In this document: positions 39,962 through 50,328 of the stretch, piece after piece
Numbering within the stretch: position 1 is the stretch's first letter
Layout: each line of letters begins with the position of its first letter
Origin: Rhizobium sp. NXC14
GTDB lineage: Bacteria; Pseudomonadota; Alphaproteobacteria; Rhizobiales; Rhizobiaceae
Assembly (NCBI RefSeq): GCF_002117485.1
Contig: NZ_CP021030.1
Location: forward strand, 2,545,001 to 2,609,000
DNA length: 64,000 nt
Direction of reading: 5' to 3'
The notes under the pieces: model-generated
Database searches by the model: none
The model's input: the letters and a program-made list of their open reading frames with translations, nothing else
Told to the model about the DNA's origin: nothing
Position numbers and translations under genes: made by a program

Positions 39962-41246
39962 GATACCTGACAGTTTTCATTCTGTCGTATGTGCTGCTTT
40001 AGGCCTCATCGGCCCGGGCGGTCGCGGCGGAGCGAAGCGACGAAAGCGTCCGTCCGGGCCGATGAGGCCTATGTCGCGGTTGCAGAAGCGCACGACGTGG
40101 TCACCGTTTTCGAGCTCGCTCAGGCCGACGAGTTCGCCGGCAAGGGCTTCGCTGACAAAGAGTCGGCCTCCCTTCCATTTGATCTCACCGTTGTCTCGCA
40201 CGCGACGCACTTGATGATCGGCATCATACCAGGGATCGTCGAGACGCTCGGGCATCACACGCGGCTGGCAGGGTCGATAGAGATCGGCCGGTGGTCGTTG
40301 ACCCAGCGCTTCATGCGGGCGCTCCTCATTGTAGTGCCGGCGAAAGGCATCGAAACGGGCCTGCTGTTGGCCGGCATTATCGGCCGGTGGCTTGGATGTC
40401 TGGGCCTTGAGAGTACGATGCATGCGCTCGTGCCTGCCGTTCTCCTGGGGCGATGCCGGCGAGATGAAGTGCGCCTCGATGCCGAGCTTGATCCACCAAG
40501 TCGATAATCGGGTCAGGCCGCCGGCCCCATGGCTGCCGAAAGGCGAACCATTGTCGCAGCGGATCGCAAACGGTAGCCCATGGGTGCGAAAGGCTCGTTC
40601 GAAGACAGGCCGCACGCCGTCGATGGTCTGTGGAGCAATTTGGACATCGATCAGAAAACGGCTATAGCTGTCGCTGATCGTCAGTGGATCGATGCGTTGT
40701 TGGTCGCGGGTGCGGAACCAGCCCTTAAAGTCCACGCTCCATTCGTCATTGGCTTTTGTTGCCTCGGTGAACGGCCGGCTTTGGTCCAGTGCCCTGCGTC
40801 GCCGCTTGGCAGTGTCCACAAGGCCTGCCCGTTTGAGGATGTCGCCGATCGTCGAGGCCGCCGGCCAAGCGGTCTGCGCAGACTGGCGCTGCAACAGCGC
40901 CAGCAGCTTGCGCGGCCCCATATGCGGAAACCGCCGGCGTAGCGCAATCACCTCATCGGCAAGGGCTGACGGCGTGCGATGCGGGCACGAAACCGTGCCA
41001 TGCGACCGATCGACAAACCAATCCGGCGCTCCGCTCATCTGCCGTTTGCGCCAGGCGTAAAATGTATCCCGGCTCACACCGTAGCGTCGGCAAAGATCTC
41101 TCACACTCCAGTGCCCCAAAGCATAGTCCGACAGCATCCGAACACGTTCTTCCATGCGACAAGTCTCCACAAATGGCATCGGAAGCCCTCCCTCCGACAC
41201 ACTATGACTTGTCGACCATCAACCCGGTTCATTCTGTCAGGTATCA
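39962..41246. mobile_element. IS481-family insertion sequence
   Basis: Terminal inverted repeats TGATACCTGACAG (39962-39974) and CTGTCAGGTATCA (41234-41246) bound a single transposase gene. The match may extend outward by about 6 bases (CCGGGA and CCCGGGC flanks), so the true ends could be slightly wider. No certain target duplication is visible. The element of about 1.3 kb sits between the aldo/keto reductase and Gfo/Idh/MocA genes and splits a run of same-strand sugar genes. The transposase reading frame is intact, so it may be active. Confidence 0.8.
39977..41179 (-). CDS. IS481-family DDE transposase
   Basis: The 400-residue protein has an N-terminal HTH (MLSDYALGHWSVRDLCRRYG, VSRDTFYAWRKR) and an HTH_29-like linker. 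An rve/DDE core follows, with first Asp in NDEWSVDFKGWF, second in FAIRCDNGSPF and Glu in ASPQENGRHERMHRTL. The order and spacing match IS481 transposases. ATG 41179 has GGAGGGAGGGCTTCCG upstream; the frame opens at 41200. No internal stop is present. Confidence 0.9.
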   Translation of the reverse strand: MPFVETCRMEERVRMLSDYALGHWSVRDLCRRYGVSRDTFYAWRKRQMSGAPDWFVDRSHGTVSCPHRTPSALADEVIALRRRFPHMGPRKLLALLQRQSAQTAWPAASTIGDILKRAGLVDTAKRRRRALDQSRPFTEATKANDEWSVDFKGWFRTRDQQRIDPLTISDSYSRFLIDVQIAPQTIDGVRPVFERAFRTHGLPFAIRCDNGSPFGSHGAGGLTRLSTWWIKLGIEAHFISPASPQENGRHERMHRTLKAQTSKPPADNAGQQQARFDAFRRHYNEERPHEALGQRPPADLYRPCQPRVMPERLDDPWYDADHQVRRVRDNGEIKWKGGRLFVSEALAGELVGLSELENGDHVVRFCNRDIGLIGPDGRFRRFAPPRPPGPMRPKAAHTTE

Positions 41247-41356
41247 GCCCGGGCTGTACCATCGGAGCGAGCCGGACAGCCGTGGCACATGCCCGAACGT
41301 GACGAAACTATTGGATCAAACGCGCCGATACGGCAAGCGAACGGCGCGAGTTTCTA

Positions 41357-42490
41357 CTACCTCAACAGCGCCTGCGCCTCTTCGATACCAAGCGCGGCCG
41401 GCTGCGTGCAGGTCGTCGTGAGCTCGATGAAACGGCCCTCCTCGCCCGATTTCAGGATCGAAGTCATGACGTCGACCCCGTGCAGCGTGCGGTCGAGCGA
41501 GCAGCGCGCGTCGCGTCCCTCGATCAGCGCCATCGCCATATCGGCAAGGCCGGCCGTGCGATAGTTGGCGCGCGCCCCGTTCGGGTTTTCCTGGTTGATC
41601 TTGCCAAAGGGATGATCCCAGTCTTCCAGCGGTTTGATGTCCTTGTCGCGGCCGCTGGCTTCGACGGTGCCGCCGAAAAAGTTCGGGTCCGGCACGTAAA
41701 GCGAGCCGTCGGTGCCGTAGAGCTCCATATTGGCATGGCGGTGCGACCACACATCCCAGCTCGCCGACAGCGTCACGGTGGCGCCGCTGACGAATTCAAG
41801 CAGCGCCTGGATCGTTGTCGGCGTCTTCACCGGGATGATCTCACCATAGCGCGGCTGGCTGGTGATCGTGCGGGTTTCCGATGCCATCGAGGTCATCGCG
41901 CCGACGCGCTTCACAGGGCCGATCAGGTTGATCAGATTGGCAATGTAATAGGGGCCGAGATCGAGGATCGGACCGCCGCCCGGCAGGAAGAAGAAATCAG
42001 GGTTCGGATGCCACATCTCCATGCCGGGGCTCATGACATAGCAGGCGCCCGAAGTAACCCGGCCGATGCCGCCGTCATCGATGAACTTGCGGGCAAGCTG
42101 GTGGGCGCCGCCGAGGAAAGTGTCCGGCGCGCAGCCGACGGCTAGATTCTTCGCCTTGGCGATGCGGCGAAGCTCCTCGCCCTGCTCGAGCGAAAGCACC
42201 AGCGGCTTTTCCGAATAGACGTGTTTGCCGGCCTCGAGGATCGCCTTCGATACCGGAAAATGCGCATCCGGAATCGTCAGGTTGACGACGACGTCAATCT
42301 CGTCATTGGCGAGCAGTTCGTCGATCGTCTGCGCTTTGACGTCGTATTCCTTGGCGCGCGCCTCGGCAGCCTGAATATTGATATCGGCGCAGGCCAGCAC
42401 CTTCAGCCCCTTGAAGAGCGGTGCCAGCGAGAAGTAGGTGGTGGAGATGTTGCCGCATCCGATGATGCCGACGCCAAGTTCCCTGGTCAT
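41357..42490 (-). CDS. Gfo/Idh/MocA-family NAD(P)-dependent oxidoreductase
   Basis: The 377-residue protein has the nucleotide site LGVGIIGCGNISTTYFSLAP. The motif YSEKPLVLSLEQGEEL carries the conserved EKP Lys, and the C-terminal domain includes FFLPGGGPILDLGPYYI. Members oxidise sugars, inositols or glycosides at a hydroxyl carbon. ATG 42490 has GAGGTACATC upstream; the frame opens at 42502. Its start region overlaps the end of the isomerase gene by little or nothing, so the two are cotranscribed. A role in modifying the sugar released by the block is likely. Confidence 0.88.
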   Translation of the reverse strand: MTRELGVGIIGCGNISTTYFSLAPLFKGLKVLACADINIQAAEARAKEYDVKAQTIDELLANDEIDVVVNLTIPDAHFPVSKAILEAGKHVYSEKPLVLSLEQGEELRRIAKAKNLAVGCAPDTFLGGAHQLARKFIDDGGIGRVTSGACYVMSPGMEMWHPNPDFFFLPGGGPILDLGPYYIANLINLIGPVKRVGAMTSMASETRTITSQPRYGEIIPVKTPTTIQALLEFVSGATVTLSASWDVWSHRHANMELYGTDGSLYVPDPNFFGGTVEASGRDKDIKPLEDWDHPFGKINQENPNGARANYRTAGLADMAMALIEGRDARCSLDRTLHGVDVMTSILKSGEEGRFIELTTTCTQPAALGIEEAQALLR

Positions 42491-42498
42491 GATGTACC

Positions 42499-43260
42499 TC
42501 AATAAGTCTGGAAGGATGCAATCGAACGGCTGATGTTGCGGTCGATGTCTTTCGGATTGTCATGTTCGACGACGAAGTGCTTCGCCTTGGTGCCACGAAG
42601 TGCGGCAATCAGCTTGGCCCACTCGACCCTGCCATGGCCGACATCGGCCCAGCCATCTTCATCTGTCGCCTCGCCGGCCGGCGCGATGTCCTTGACGTGA
42701 ACTGCGGTGATGCGCGAGCCGAGCTTGTCGATCCAGGCGAAGGGATCGGCGCCGCCGCGGATGACCCAGGCGATATCGGCTTCCCAGGAGATGTCCGGCG
42801 CGCCTTCGAAGATGCGCTCAATCGGCAGCGAGCCGTCAGCAAGCTTGACGAATTCGAAATCGTGATTGTGCCAGCCGAACTCGTAGCCGGCATCTTTATA
42901 GGGCTTGCTCATTTCCTGCAGACGCTTGCCGAAGGCCAGCCAACCGGCTCCGTCCGAGGGGCGCTGGTCTGCCGCCAGATGCGGGGCATAGATCGAATCC
43001 ATGCCAAGTATTCTGGCGATGTTGAGCGACTTCTGAACTTCCTTATCCAGGAAGTCGGGGCTGAAATGGCCGCTCGCCATCACGAGGCCGTTCTTGTCGA
43101 GATCGGCGCGAAGGCTCTTCAGTCCCGCATCGTCGAGATCGGCGTAGATGCCGCCGAAGCCTTCGACTTCGGCATAGCCTGATTTGCCGAGCTTTTCGAA
43201 AATCACAGAATAGGGCTGGAAGTTGCGCGCGCTGTAGAGCTGGTAGCTGAGTTTCGTCAT
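42499..43260 (-). CDS. Sugar phosphate isomerase/epimerase (AP endonuclease 2-like TIM barrel)
   Basis: The 253-residue protein has MTKLSYQLYSARNFQPYSV, then the metal-site motifs FGWHNHDFEFVKL, ISWEADIAWVIRGGADP and AVHVKDIAPAG with His and Asp. This is the IolE/xylose isomerase-like TIM barrel. Such proteins accompany Gfo/Idh/MocA dehydrogenases in sugar and inositol catabolism. The exact substrate is unknown. It is located between the dehydrogenase and the beta-mannosidase genes in the same operon. Confidence 0.87.
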   Translation of the reverse strand: MTKLSYQLYSARNFQPYSVIFEKLGKSGYAEVEGFGGIYADLDDAGLKSLRADLDKNGLVMASGHFSPDFLDKEVQKSLNIARILGMDSIYAPHLAADQRPSDGAGWLAFGKRLQEMSKPYKDAGYEFGWHNHDFEFVKLADGSLPIERIFEGAPDISWEADIAWVIRGGADPFAWIDKLGSRITAVHVKDIAPAGEATDEDGWADVGHGRVEWAKLIAALRGTKAKHFVVEHDNPKDIDRNISRSIASFQTY

Positions 43261-43299
43261 CTTATTCTCCTTGGGCGTCGTACCCGTTTCTTGGAAGGA

Positions 43300-45759
43300 T
43301 CAATCCGCCGATTGGCAGGAATGCAGGTCGTAGAAGCGGAATTCCGGCAGCTTGCCGCGTTCGAGTTGACGTGCCGGGGTGAAGGTGATGCGGCGGCTCT
43401 CGCCTGCCGCCAGATCGAACGCATTGTCGGAATATTTGCCGTCCGTCTCGCTCTCGATCATCACGAAGAGCGCAAGTCCCTTAGCGGTGATGTTGATGTC
43501 GACGACGCCGCTCTTCTCGACATATTCATGGGTAACGGTCAGGCCCGACGGATCCAGCTCCAGCGCCTTATAGGTGCCGTTGACATAGTGCCCCTCGCCG
43601 CCCATGCCGTTCGACGCGGTGAAATGCCAGGCAAGCAATGTTCCCTCGGCAATCTCGGACACATCGATTGTCGCAGCCGTCACCGCCGCATCCGGCGAAC
43701 ACATGGCCTGCACGTCTTTCAGATGCTTCCGCTCGCCTTTCATCGTCAGAAGCGATATCGACAGATCGATGCTGACATCTGAAAGCGTGTCGTTAACGAG
43801 CGAGAAGCGGATCGTCTTGCCGTCCTCGGCGGGAATGGCGGCGACCGCGACCGGCTGGAAGAAACGTTTGACGAGATAATGCATCGCCTTCCAGCGGCCG
43901 CCATAATCCAGGCTCGACCAGGAGGCGACCGGCCAGGTATCGTTGAGCTGCCAATAGATCGTGCCCATGCAATGGGGCTTCAGCGACCGCCAATATTCCA
44001 CCGCCGTCTTGATTGCCAACCCCTGCTGGATCTGGGAGAGGTAGACGAAATTCGGGAAATCTTTGGGAAAGCGGAAATAGCGGAACATCGTGCCGGCGAT
44101 GCGCTCGTTGCCGCCAGTATTCTTCTGGTGCAGCTCCATGACGGGAGAAGCGATATTCATATCCTTCTCCTCGGCATAAGTCCTGATGACAGGCAGCGAG
44201 GTATAGGACTGGAAGCCGAATTCCGAGCAGAAGCGCGGCCGTACCGACCGGTAATTATCGAATGACTTGTTCTCGTGCCAGACCGACCAGTAGTGCATGT
44301 CGCCGGACCCGTCCGCATGCCAGGCATCGCCGAAATCGAGATAGCCGGAAGCCGGGCTCGAAGGCCACCACAGCGCACCGGGCAACGCCTTCTTCACCGC
44401 CTGCTCGATCGTCCGGTTGAGGCGATCGTAGGAGACGAGGTAGCGGTCGCGGTCTTTCCGTGATTCCTCGAACCAGGTCAGCGCGCCGACAAGCTCATTA
44501 TCGCCGCACCACAGCGCGATGGAGGGATGCGACGAAAGCCGGCGCACCTGGTAATCCACCTCGACCGCCACATTGTCGAGGAAGTCGTCGGTCGAGGGAT
44601 AGAGATTGCAGGCGAACATAAAGTCCTGCCAGACCAGGAGGCCGCGCCGGTCGCAGAGATCGTAGAAATGATCCTGCTCGTAGAAACCGCCACCCCAGAC
44701 ACGGATCATGTTCATGTTGGCGGCTTTTGCCGATTGCAGCAGATCTTCAGTCTTCTCGGGCGAAGACAGCGAATATAGCGCATCGGCCGGAATCCAGTTG
44801 GCGCCGCGGCAAAAGATCTCGCGGCCGTTGATCCTGAAGGCGAAGCGGGCGCCTGCTGCATCCGGCGTAGTGACCAGCTCGATGGTGCGAAGGCCGATTT
44901 GCCTGGTCACCACCTCGTCGGACACTTCCACCGACAGCGTGTAGAGCGCCTGCTCGCCGCTGCCGGAAGGCCACCAGAGCCGCGGCTCGTCGATATGGAA
45001 GAGATAATTGACATCAGTCTCGCCCTTGACGCCGACGTCGAGGCGCACCCGTTCGCCGTCAAACTCGAAATAGATCTGGGCGACGCCGGCATGCTTGGAA
45101 TAGAGGCTCGCGGTGACCGTCAGGTCGACCGAGCCGTCATTATTGTGGACCTGGCGGGTGACGACATGTTCGATGCGCGCAGTTTCGAGCTTCTTGAGAG
45201 CAACCGTGCCGTAGATGCCGAGCGGCGCAATGGCGATGTTCCAGTCCCAGCCGAAATGGCATTGCGGCTTGCGCAGCATGTTGCCATCGGGGATCGGCGA
45301 ATTGCCGGTGCTGTAGGGAATGTAGAAGGGCTGCTTTTTCTGCCGTTCGGCGCCGACGCCGGGGTTGGAGGCAAAGACGATGCGGATGGAGTTGTCGCCC
45401 GATTTCAGCATGCTCGAGACATCCGGCCGGTAGCGGCGGAAGCTATTGTCAGCTTCGAGCACCAGAAAGCCGTTGACGTGGACGCTGGCGACCGTGTCGA
45501 GATAGTCGATATCGAGATACCAGTCGCCTTCGACCTCATGCAGCGTGAAGCTGCGCTCGACCGCCCATTCACGCTGGGCAACCCACTGCACCTTCTCCTC
45601 GTTGCGACCGAAATAGGGATTAGGGATCAGGCCGGCCCGATGCAGCGCCGTGTGCACGTCGCCTGGTAGGGTGATAACGCTTTTGATCTCGCCATCAACG
45701 GAGGTGAGCTGCCACGAACCGGAAAGGTCGATGCTGGAAGGGGTCGATTGTTGCGTCAC
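43300..45759 (-). CDS. Beta-mannosidase, glycoside hydrolase family 2
   Basis: The 819-residue protein has the GH2 order: sugar-binding domain (IDLSGSWQLTSVDGEIK, YFGRNEEKVQWVAQREW), immunoglobulin-like domain, and TIM barrel. The acid/base is in ALWCGDNELVGALTWF and the nucleophile Glu in RFCSEFGFQSYTS. The pattern is that of beta-mannosidases rather than beta-galactosidases. No signal peptide is present, so imported mannosides are the substrate. GTG 45759 with GGAAATGAAATC upstream is preferred. The open frame to 45900 reads through a palindromic repeat that encodes the spurious WILGSSPRMTE. Confidence 0.88.
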   Translation of the reverse strand: MTQQSTPSSIDLSGSWQLTSVDGEIKSVITLPGDVHTALHRAGLIPNPYFGRNEEKVQWVAQREWAVERSFTLHEVEGDWYLDIDYLDTVASVHVNGFLVLEADNSFRRYRPDVSSMLKSGDNSIRIVFASNPGVGAERQKKQPFYIPYSTGNSPIPDGNMLRKPQCHFGWDWNIAIAPLGIYGTVALKKLETARIEHVVTRQVHNNDGSVDLTVTASLYSKHAGVAQIYFEFDGERVRLDVGVKGETDVNYLFHIDEPRLWWPSGSGEQALYTLSVEVSDEVVTRQIGLRTIELVTTPDAAGARFAFRINGREIFCRGANWIPADALYSLSSPEKTEDLLQSAKAANMNMIRVWGGGFYEQDHFYDLCDRRGLLVWQDFMFACNLYPSTDDFLDNVAVEVDYQVRRLSSHPSIALWCGDNELVGALTWFEESRKDRDRYLVSYDRLNRTIEQAVKKALPGALWWPSSPASGYLDFGDAWHADGSGDMHYWSVWHENKSFDNYRSVRPRFCSEFGFQSYTSLPVIRTYAEEKDMNIASPVMELHQKNTGGNERIAGTMFRYFRFPKDFPNFVYLSQIQQGLAIKTAVEYWRSLKPHCMGTIYWQLNDTWPVASWSSLDYGGRWKAMHYLVKRFFQPVAVAAIPAEDGKTIRFSLVNDTLSDVSIDLSISLLTMKGERKHLKDVQAMCSPDAAVTAATIDVSEIAEGTLLAWHFTASNGMGGEGHYVNGTYKALELDPSGLTVTHEYVEKSGVVDINITAKGLALFVMIESETDGKYSDNAFDLAAGESRRITFTPARQLERGKLPEFRFYDLHSCQSAD

Positions 45760-45851
45760 GATTTCATTTCCGAATTGCAGTTTTTGAAGAGGACGGCGCA
45801 TGATCGCCATCCGGTAGCTGTCGTTCGTCACGGCTCCTTCCGCCTGCCCCG

Positions 45852-45946
45852 CCTCCGTCATCCTCGGGCTTGACCCGAGGATCCACACCGCATCCACCAA
45901 CAGCCACGGGCATGGATCCTCGGCACAAGGCCGAGGATGACGGAGG
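45852..45946. repeat. Alphaproteobacterial palindromic repeat (CGTCATCCTCGG type)
   Basis: CCTCCGTCATCCTCGG (45852-45867) and CCGAGGATGACGGAGG (45931-45946) are perfect 16-bp inverted arms. Inner shorter palindromes are CTCGGGCTTGACCCGAG and CCTCGGCACAAGGCCGAGG. The unit lies between the ATPase stop and the beta-mannosidase start and could form a cruciform or an RNA hairpin that separates expression within the operon. Confidence 0.8.
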
Positions 45947-45990
45947 GTGGGGTAGGCCTTCTCGCCGAATTCGCCCGCCCGGAGAATCTC

Positions 45991-47097
<1,107 letters not shown>

Positions 47098-47101
47098 GTG
47101 A

Positions 47102-48046
47102 TCACCCCTTCACTGCGCCAGCGGCGATGCCGCGAACGAAAAGCCGCCCGGAGACGAAATAGACGATCAGCGGCACCAGACCGGTGAGGATCGTCGCTGC
47201 CATGTTGACGTTGTATTCCTTCACACCCTGGACGGAATTTACGATGTTGTTGAGCTGCACGGTCATCGGATAGGTATCCGGCCGGGTGAAAACCACGCCG
47301 AACAGGAAGTCGTTCCAGATGCCGGTGACCTGCAGGATCATGGCGACAACGAAGATCGGCAGCGACATCGGCAGCATGATCTTCAGGAATATCTGCCAGA
47401 AGCCCGCCCCGTCGACGCGCGCCGCCTTGAACAGTTCCTCCGGCAGCGACACGAAGTAGTTGCGGAAGAGCAGCGTCAGGATCGGCATCCCGAAGATCGA
47501 ATGCACTATGACGAGGCCGGTCAGCGTGCCGTAGATGCCGATTTCACGCAGGATGATGACGATCGGATAGATCATCACCTGATAGGGAATGAACGCTCCG
47601 ATGATCAGGATCGAGAAGAAGAGCTCCGAACCCTTGAATCGCCAGTTTGCCAGCGCATAGCCGTTCACCGAAGCGATGGCGATCGAGATGATGACAGACG
47701 GCACCGTGATGCGCACCGAGTTCCAGAAACCGCGCGAAAGGCCGTCGCAGTTGAGGCCAGTGCAGGCCGCCGCCCAGGCCTTGACCCAAGGTTGGAAGGT
47801 GATCTCCACCGGCGGCGAGAAAATGTTGCCGAGACGGATCTCCGGCATGCCCTTCAGTGAAGTCACGACCATCACATAGAGCGGCAGCAGATAATAGAGC
47901 GCTGCAACCGTCAACGTTCCGTAGAGCATGATGTTGCGCGCTGACAGCGTCGGGCGCGGCTTCGGACCGCTCGGCCCGTCGCCGAGCCTCCGTGAGACGG
48001 CGTCGAGGCCGACAGCCGTGGTGTTGAGAGTTTCGATATCAGCCAC
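47102..48046 (-). CDS. Sugar ABC transporter permease (MalG-like)
   Basis: The 314-residue protein has six membrane helices after a 40-residue cytoplasmic tail and the EAA loop ELFKAARVDGAGFWQIFLKI. The terminal segment VSGRLFVRGIAAGAVKG is the usual end of MalG-type permeases. Its start overlaps the end of the preceding permease gene by 8 bases. It pairs with the MalF-like protein to form the inner membrane channel of the CUT1 transporter. Confidence 0.92.
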   Translation of the reverse strand: MADIETLNTTAVGLDAVSRRLGDGPSGPKPRPTLSARNIMLYGTLTVAALYYLLPLYVMVVTSLKGMPEIRLGNIFSPPVEITFQPWVKAWAAACTGLNCDGLSRGFWNSVRITVPSVIISIAIASVNGYALANWRFKGSELFFSILIIGAFIPYQVMIYPIVIILREIGIYGTLTGLVIVHSIFGMPILTLLFRNYFVSLPEELFKAARVDGAGFWQIFLKIMLPMSLPIFVVAMILQVTGIWNDFLFGVVFTRPDTYPMTVQLNNIVNSVQGVKEYNVNMAATILTGLVPLIVYFVSGRLFVRGIAAGAVKG

Positions 48047-48950
48047 GCTTGCGCCCTCCTCCGAACTCCAGATAGGCCCACGGAACGATGATGATCGCGA
48101 CTGTGACCAGCATCATCGTCGATGCGGCGAAGCCCTGACCGAGATTCTGCGCCTGGAACATGTAATCGTAGACGTATTTGGCCGGCACTTCCGATGATAT
48201 GCCGGGACCGCCCGAAGTCTGCGCCACCACGAGGTCGTAGACCTTGACGATGCCGGAGGCGATGATGACGATCGTCGTGATGAACACGGGCCGCATCATC
48301 GGAATGACGACGAGCAGGTAGGTCTTCCACACCGGGATGCCGTCGACGCGGGCCGCTTTCCAGATATCCTCGTCGATGCCCCGCAGACCTGCAAGCATCA
48401 GGCACATGACGAGGCCCGTTCCCTGCCAAAGCGCCGCGATCAGAATCCCGTAGATGACGATTTCGGGCGTATAGAGCGGATTGAAGGTGAAGCTTGTCCA
48501 GCCGAGCGAACGCACCACCGACTGGACGCCGAAATCTGGGTTCAGAACCCATTGCCAGACGAGACCGGTCACGATGAAGGACAGCGCGAAGGGGTAGAGA
48601 AAGATGGTGCGAAAAGTGTTTTCGAAACGGATCTTCTGATCCATGAGTGCGGCGAGCACAAATCCGATGACCAGGCTGAAGATCAGCGAGAGGACGCCGT
48701 AGAGCGCCAGATTTTCGATCGCAGTAACCCAGCGGGGTGCCGCCCAGAGACGGTGATACTGGTCAAAGCCGACGAAGCTCAACCGCGGGAGGAGCTTGGA
48801 ATTGGTGAAAGAATAAAAGACCGTCCAGAACGTGCCGCCGACAAAGATCACCAGCGCTGTCAGGATCATTGGGATGGACGCAATCTTGGCGTTCAGATTG
48901 CGCAGTAACTTGTTTGGCCGGCCTGCTTGCGCTTGACCCGTCATGAACAC
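48039..48950 (-). CDS. Sugar ABC transporter permease (MalF-like)
   Basis: The 303-residue protein has six membrane helices and the EAA loop DIWKAARVDGIPVWKTYLLV. It has the long periplasmic segment usual for MalF-like subunits (FDQYHRLWAAPRWVTAIENL). It lies downstream of the binding protein gene, with a 145-base gap that contains a strong hairpin. Together with the subunit at 47102 it makes up the channel. Confidence 0.92.
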   Translation of the reverse strand: MFMTGQAQAGRPNKLLRNLNAKIASIPMILTALVIFVGGTFWTVFYSFTNSKLLPRLSFVGFDQYHRLWAAPRWVTAIENLALYGVLSLIFSLVIGFVLAALMDQKIRFENTFRTIFLYPFALSFIVTGLVWQWVLNPDFGVQSVVRSLGWTSFTFNPLYTPEIVIYGILIAALWQGTGLVMCLMLAGLRGIDEDIWKAARVDGIPVWKTYLLVVIPMMRPVFITTIVIIASGIVKVYDLVVAQTSGGPGISSEVPAKYVYDYMFQAQNLGQGFAASTMMLVTVAIIIVPWAYLEFGGGRKRG

Positions 48951-49049
48951 TTCTCCTCAAATCGCAGCTGCGGCCGGTGACGGCCGTCTCTCACCCCTGC
49001 CCGCTGGATCGGCCGGATGGGCCGGCAAGACCATCGAAACTTGCGGGAG

Positions 49050-49073
49050 GATCCGGCTCCGCGGAGCCGGATC
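49050..49073 (-). terminator. Hairpin between binding protein and permease genes
   Basis: GATCCGGCTCC (49050-49060) and GGAGCCGGATC (49063-49073) form a perfect 11-bp stem. Further pairing TTGCG/CGCAA flanks it. No T tract follows, so it probably stabilises the upstream mRNA or gives partial termination, as common after binding protein genes. Confidence 0.6.
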
Positions 49074-49095
49074 GCAAGGGCAGTGAATCTGCCGA

Positions 49096-50328
49096 TCAGT
49101 CAGCCGAGGCGATGATTTCGGCGAAACGCTTCTGCGCGGCCTCCGGCGTCATCGACGGGTTGGCGAAGAATTCGGAGAAGAGGTCCTCCTTCTGCTTCTG
49201 GCTGTCGGCCGAAAGCAGCTGGTCGGTGCCCTGGATCACATTGCCCTTCGCCAGGATGTCGAGACCCTTCTTCATGCAATCGTTGGCGGCGGCAAGATCG
49301 ACATCGCCACGAACCGGCAGCGAACCCTTCTTCAGGTTGAAGGCAACCTGGGTCTTGGGATCGAGCAGGGTTTTGGCGAGCACGGCCTGTGCCTTGGACT
49401 TTTCCTCATCCTTCAGCAGCGGGAAATAGAAGGCGTCGCCGCCGGTCGAGATGATCTCGTTGACGCCGAGGCCCGGAAGGCAGGTATAGTCGGTGCCGGC
49501 CTTCTGACCGGCGAGTGCGAATTCGCCCTGCGCCCAGTCACCCATGATCTGGCCGCCGGCCTTGCCCGTGATGACGAGATTGGTCGCCTGGTTCCAATCC
49601 TGGACATTGCTGCCCTTGGACATGCGGCGGGCGTCGTCGGCAGCCTTGAAGACCTTGGCGATCTCGGGTCCGGCGGCGACCTCTGCATCCTTGTCCTTGA
49701 AGACCTTGTTGAACACGTCCTTGCCGGCGACCGCGACCATCAGCACGTCGAAGGCGCCTGTCGCCTGCCATGGCTGACCGCCGACAGCGAGCGGAATGAT
49801 ACCGGCCTTTTCGAGAGCCGGAGCGGCAGCGACGAATTCGTCCCAGTTCTTCGGAACCTCGACACCGGCCTTCTTGAAGGCAGCGTTCGAAAGCCACAGC
49901 CACTGCCAGGAGTGGATGTTGACCGGAGCGCAGTAGATCTTGCCGTCGATCGTGCAGGAATCGAGCAGGCTAGACGGACGAATAATGTCCTTCCAGTGCT
50001 CCGCGGTCGCGACATCGGTCAGGTCGCGCATCAGGCCCGCCTGGACAAGCTCTTCCGCCTGGCGGCCATGATTGAACTGGGTGGCGCCCATCGGGTCACC
50101 GCCGGTGATGCGGCTGATCATGATTGGGCGAGCAGTTCCGCCGGAACCGGCGATAGCGCCGTCGACCCAGTGGTTGCCGGTAGCGTCGAATGCCTTTGCC
50201 AGCTCGGCGACAGCAGCGGACTCGCCGCCGGACGTCCACCAATGGGTGACTTCGAGGTCGGTGGCGCTGGCGCTGATCGGAAGTGCTGCTGAAGCGGCGA
50301 GCATAGCCGCCATCATACGGATTTTCAT
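49096..50328 (-). CDS. Sugar ABC transporter substrate-binding protein (family 1)
   Basis: The 410-residue protein has a signal peptide (MKIRMMAAMLAASAALPISA, cleaved near SAT). A family 1 binding fold follows: EVTHWWTSGGESAAVAELAK, PVNIHSWQWLWLSNAAFKKA, VPKNWDEFVAAAPALEKAG, AQGEFALAGQ and GLGVNEIISTGGDAFYFP. This is related to glucose/mannose binding proteins such as GtsA. GGGAGGAGAACTC lies upstream. It is the first gene of the transporter operon and is divergent from the LacI gene. Mannosides or manno-oligosaccharides are the likely ligand by context. Confidence 0.9.
   Translation of the reverse strand: MKIRMMAAMLAASAALPISASATDLEVTHWWTSGGESAAVAELAKAFDATGNHWVDGAIAGSGGTARPIMISRITGGDPMGATQFNHGRQAEELVQAGLMRDLTDVATAEHWKDIIRPSSLLDSCTIDGKIYCAPVNIHSWQWLWLSNAAFKKAGVEVPKNWDEFVAAAPALEKAGIIPLAVGGQPWQATGAFDVLMVAVAGKDVFNKVFKDKDAEVAAGPEIAKVFKAADDARRMSKGSNVQDWNQATNLVITGKAGGQIMGDWAQGEFALAGQKAGTDYTCLPGLGVNEIISTGGDAFYFPLLKDEEKSKAQAVLAKTLLDPKTQVAFNLKKGSLPVRGDVDLAAANDCMKKGLDILAKGNVIQGTDQLLSADSQKQKEDLFSEFFANPSMTPEAAQKRFAEIIASAD

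Noticed and set aside
45760..45900. N-terminal extension of the beta-mannosidase
   Set aside because: It reads through a palindromic repeat and gives the repeat-encoded WILGSSPRMTE.
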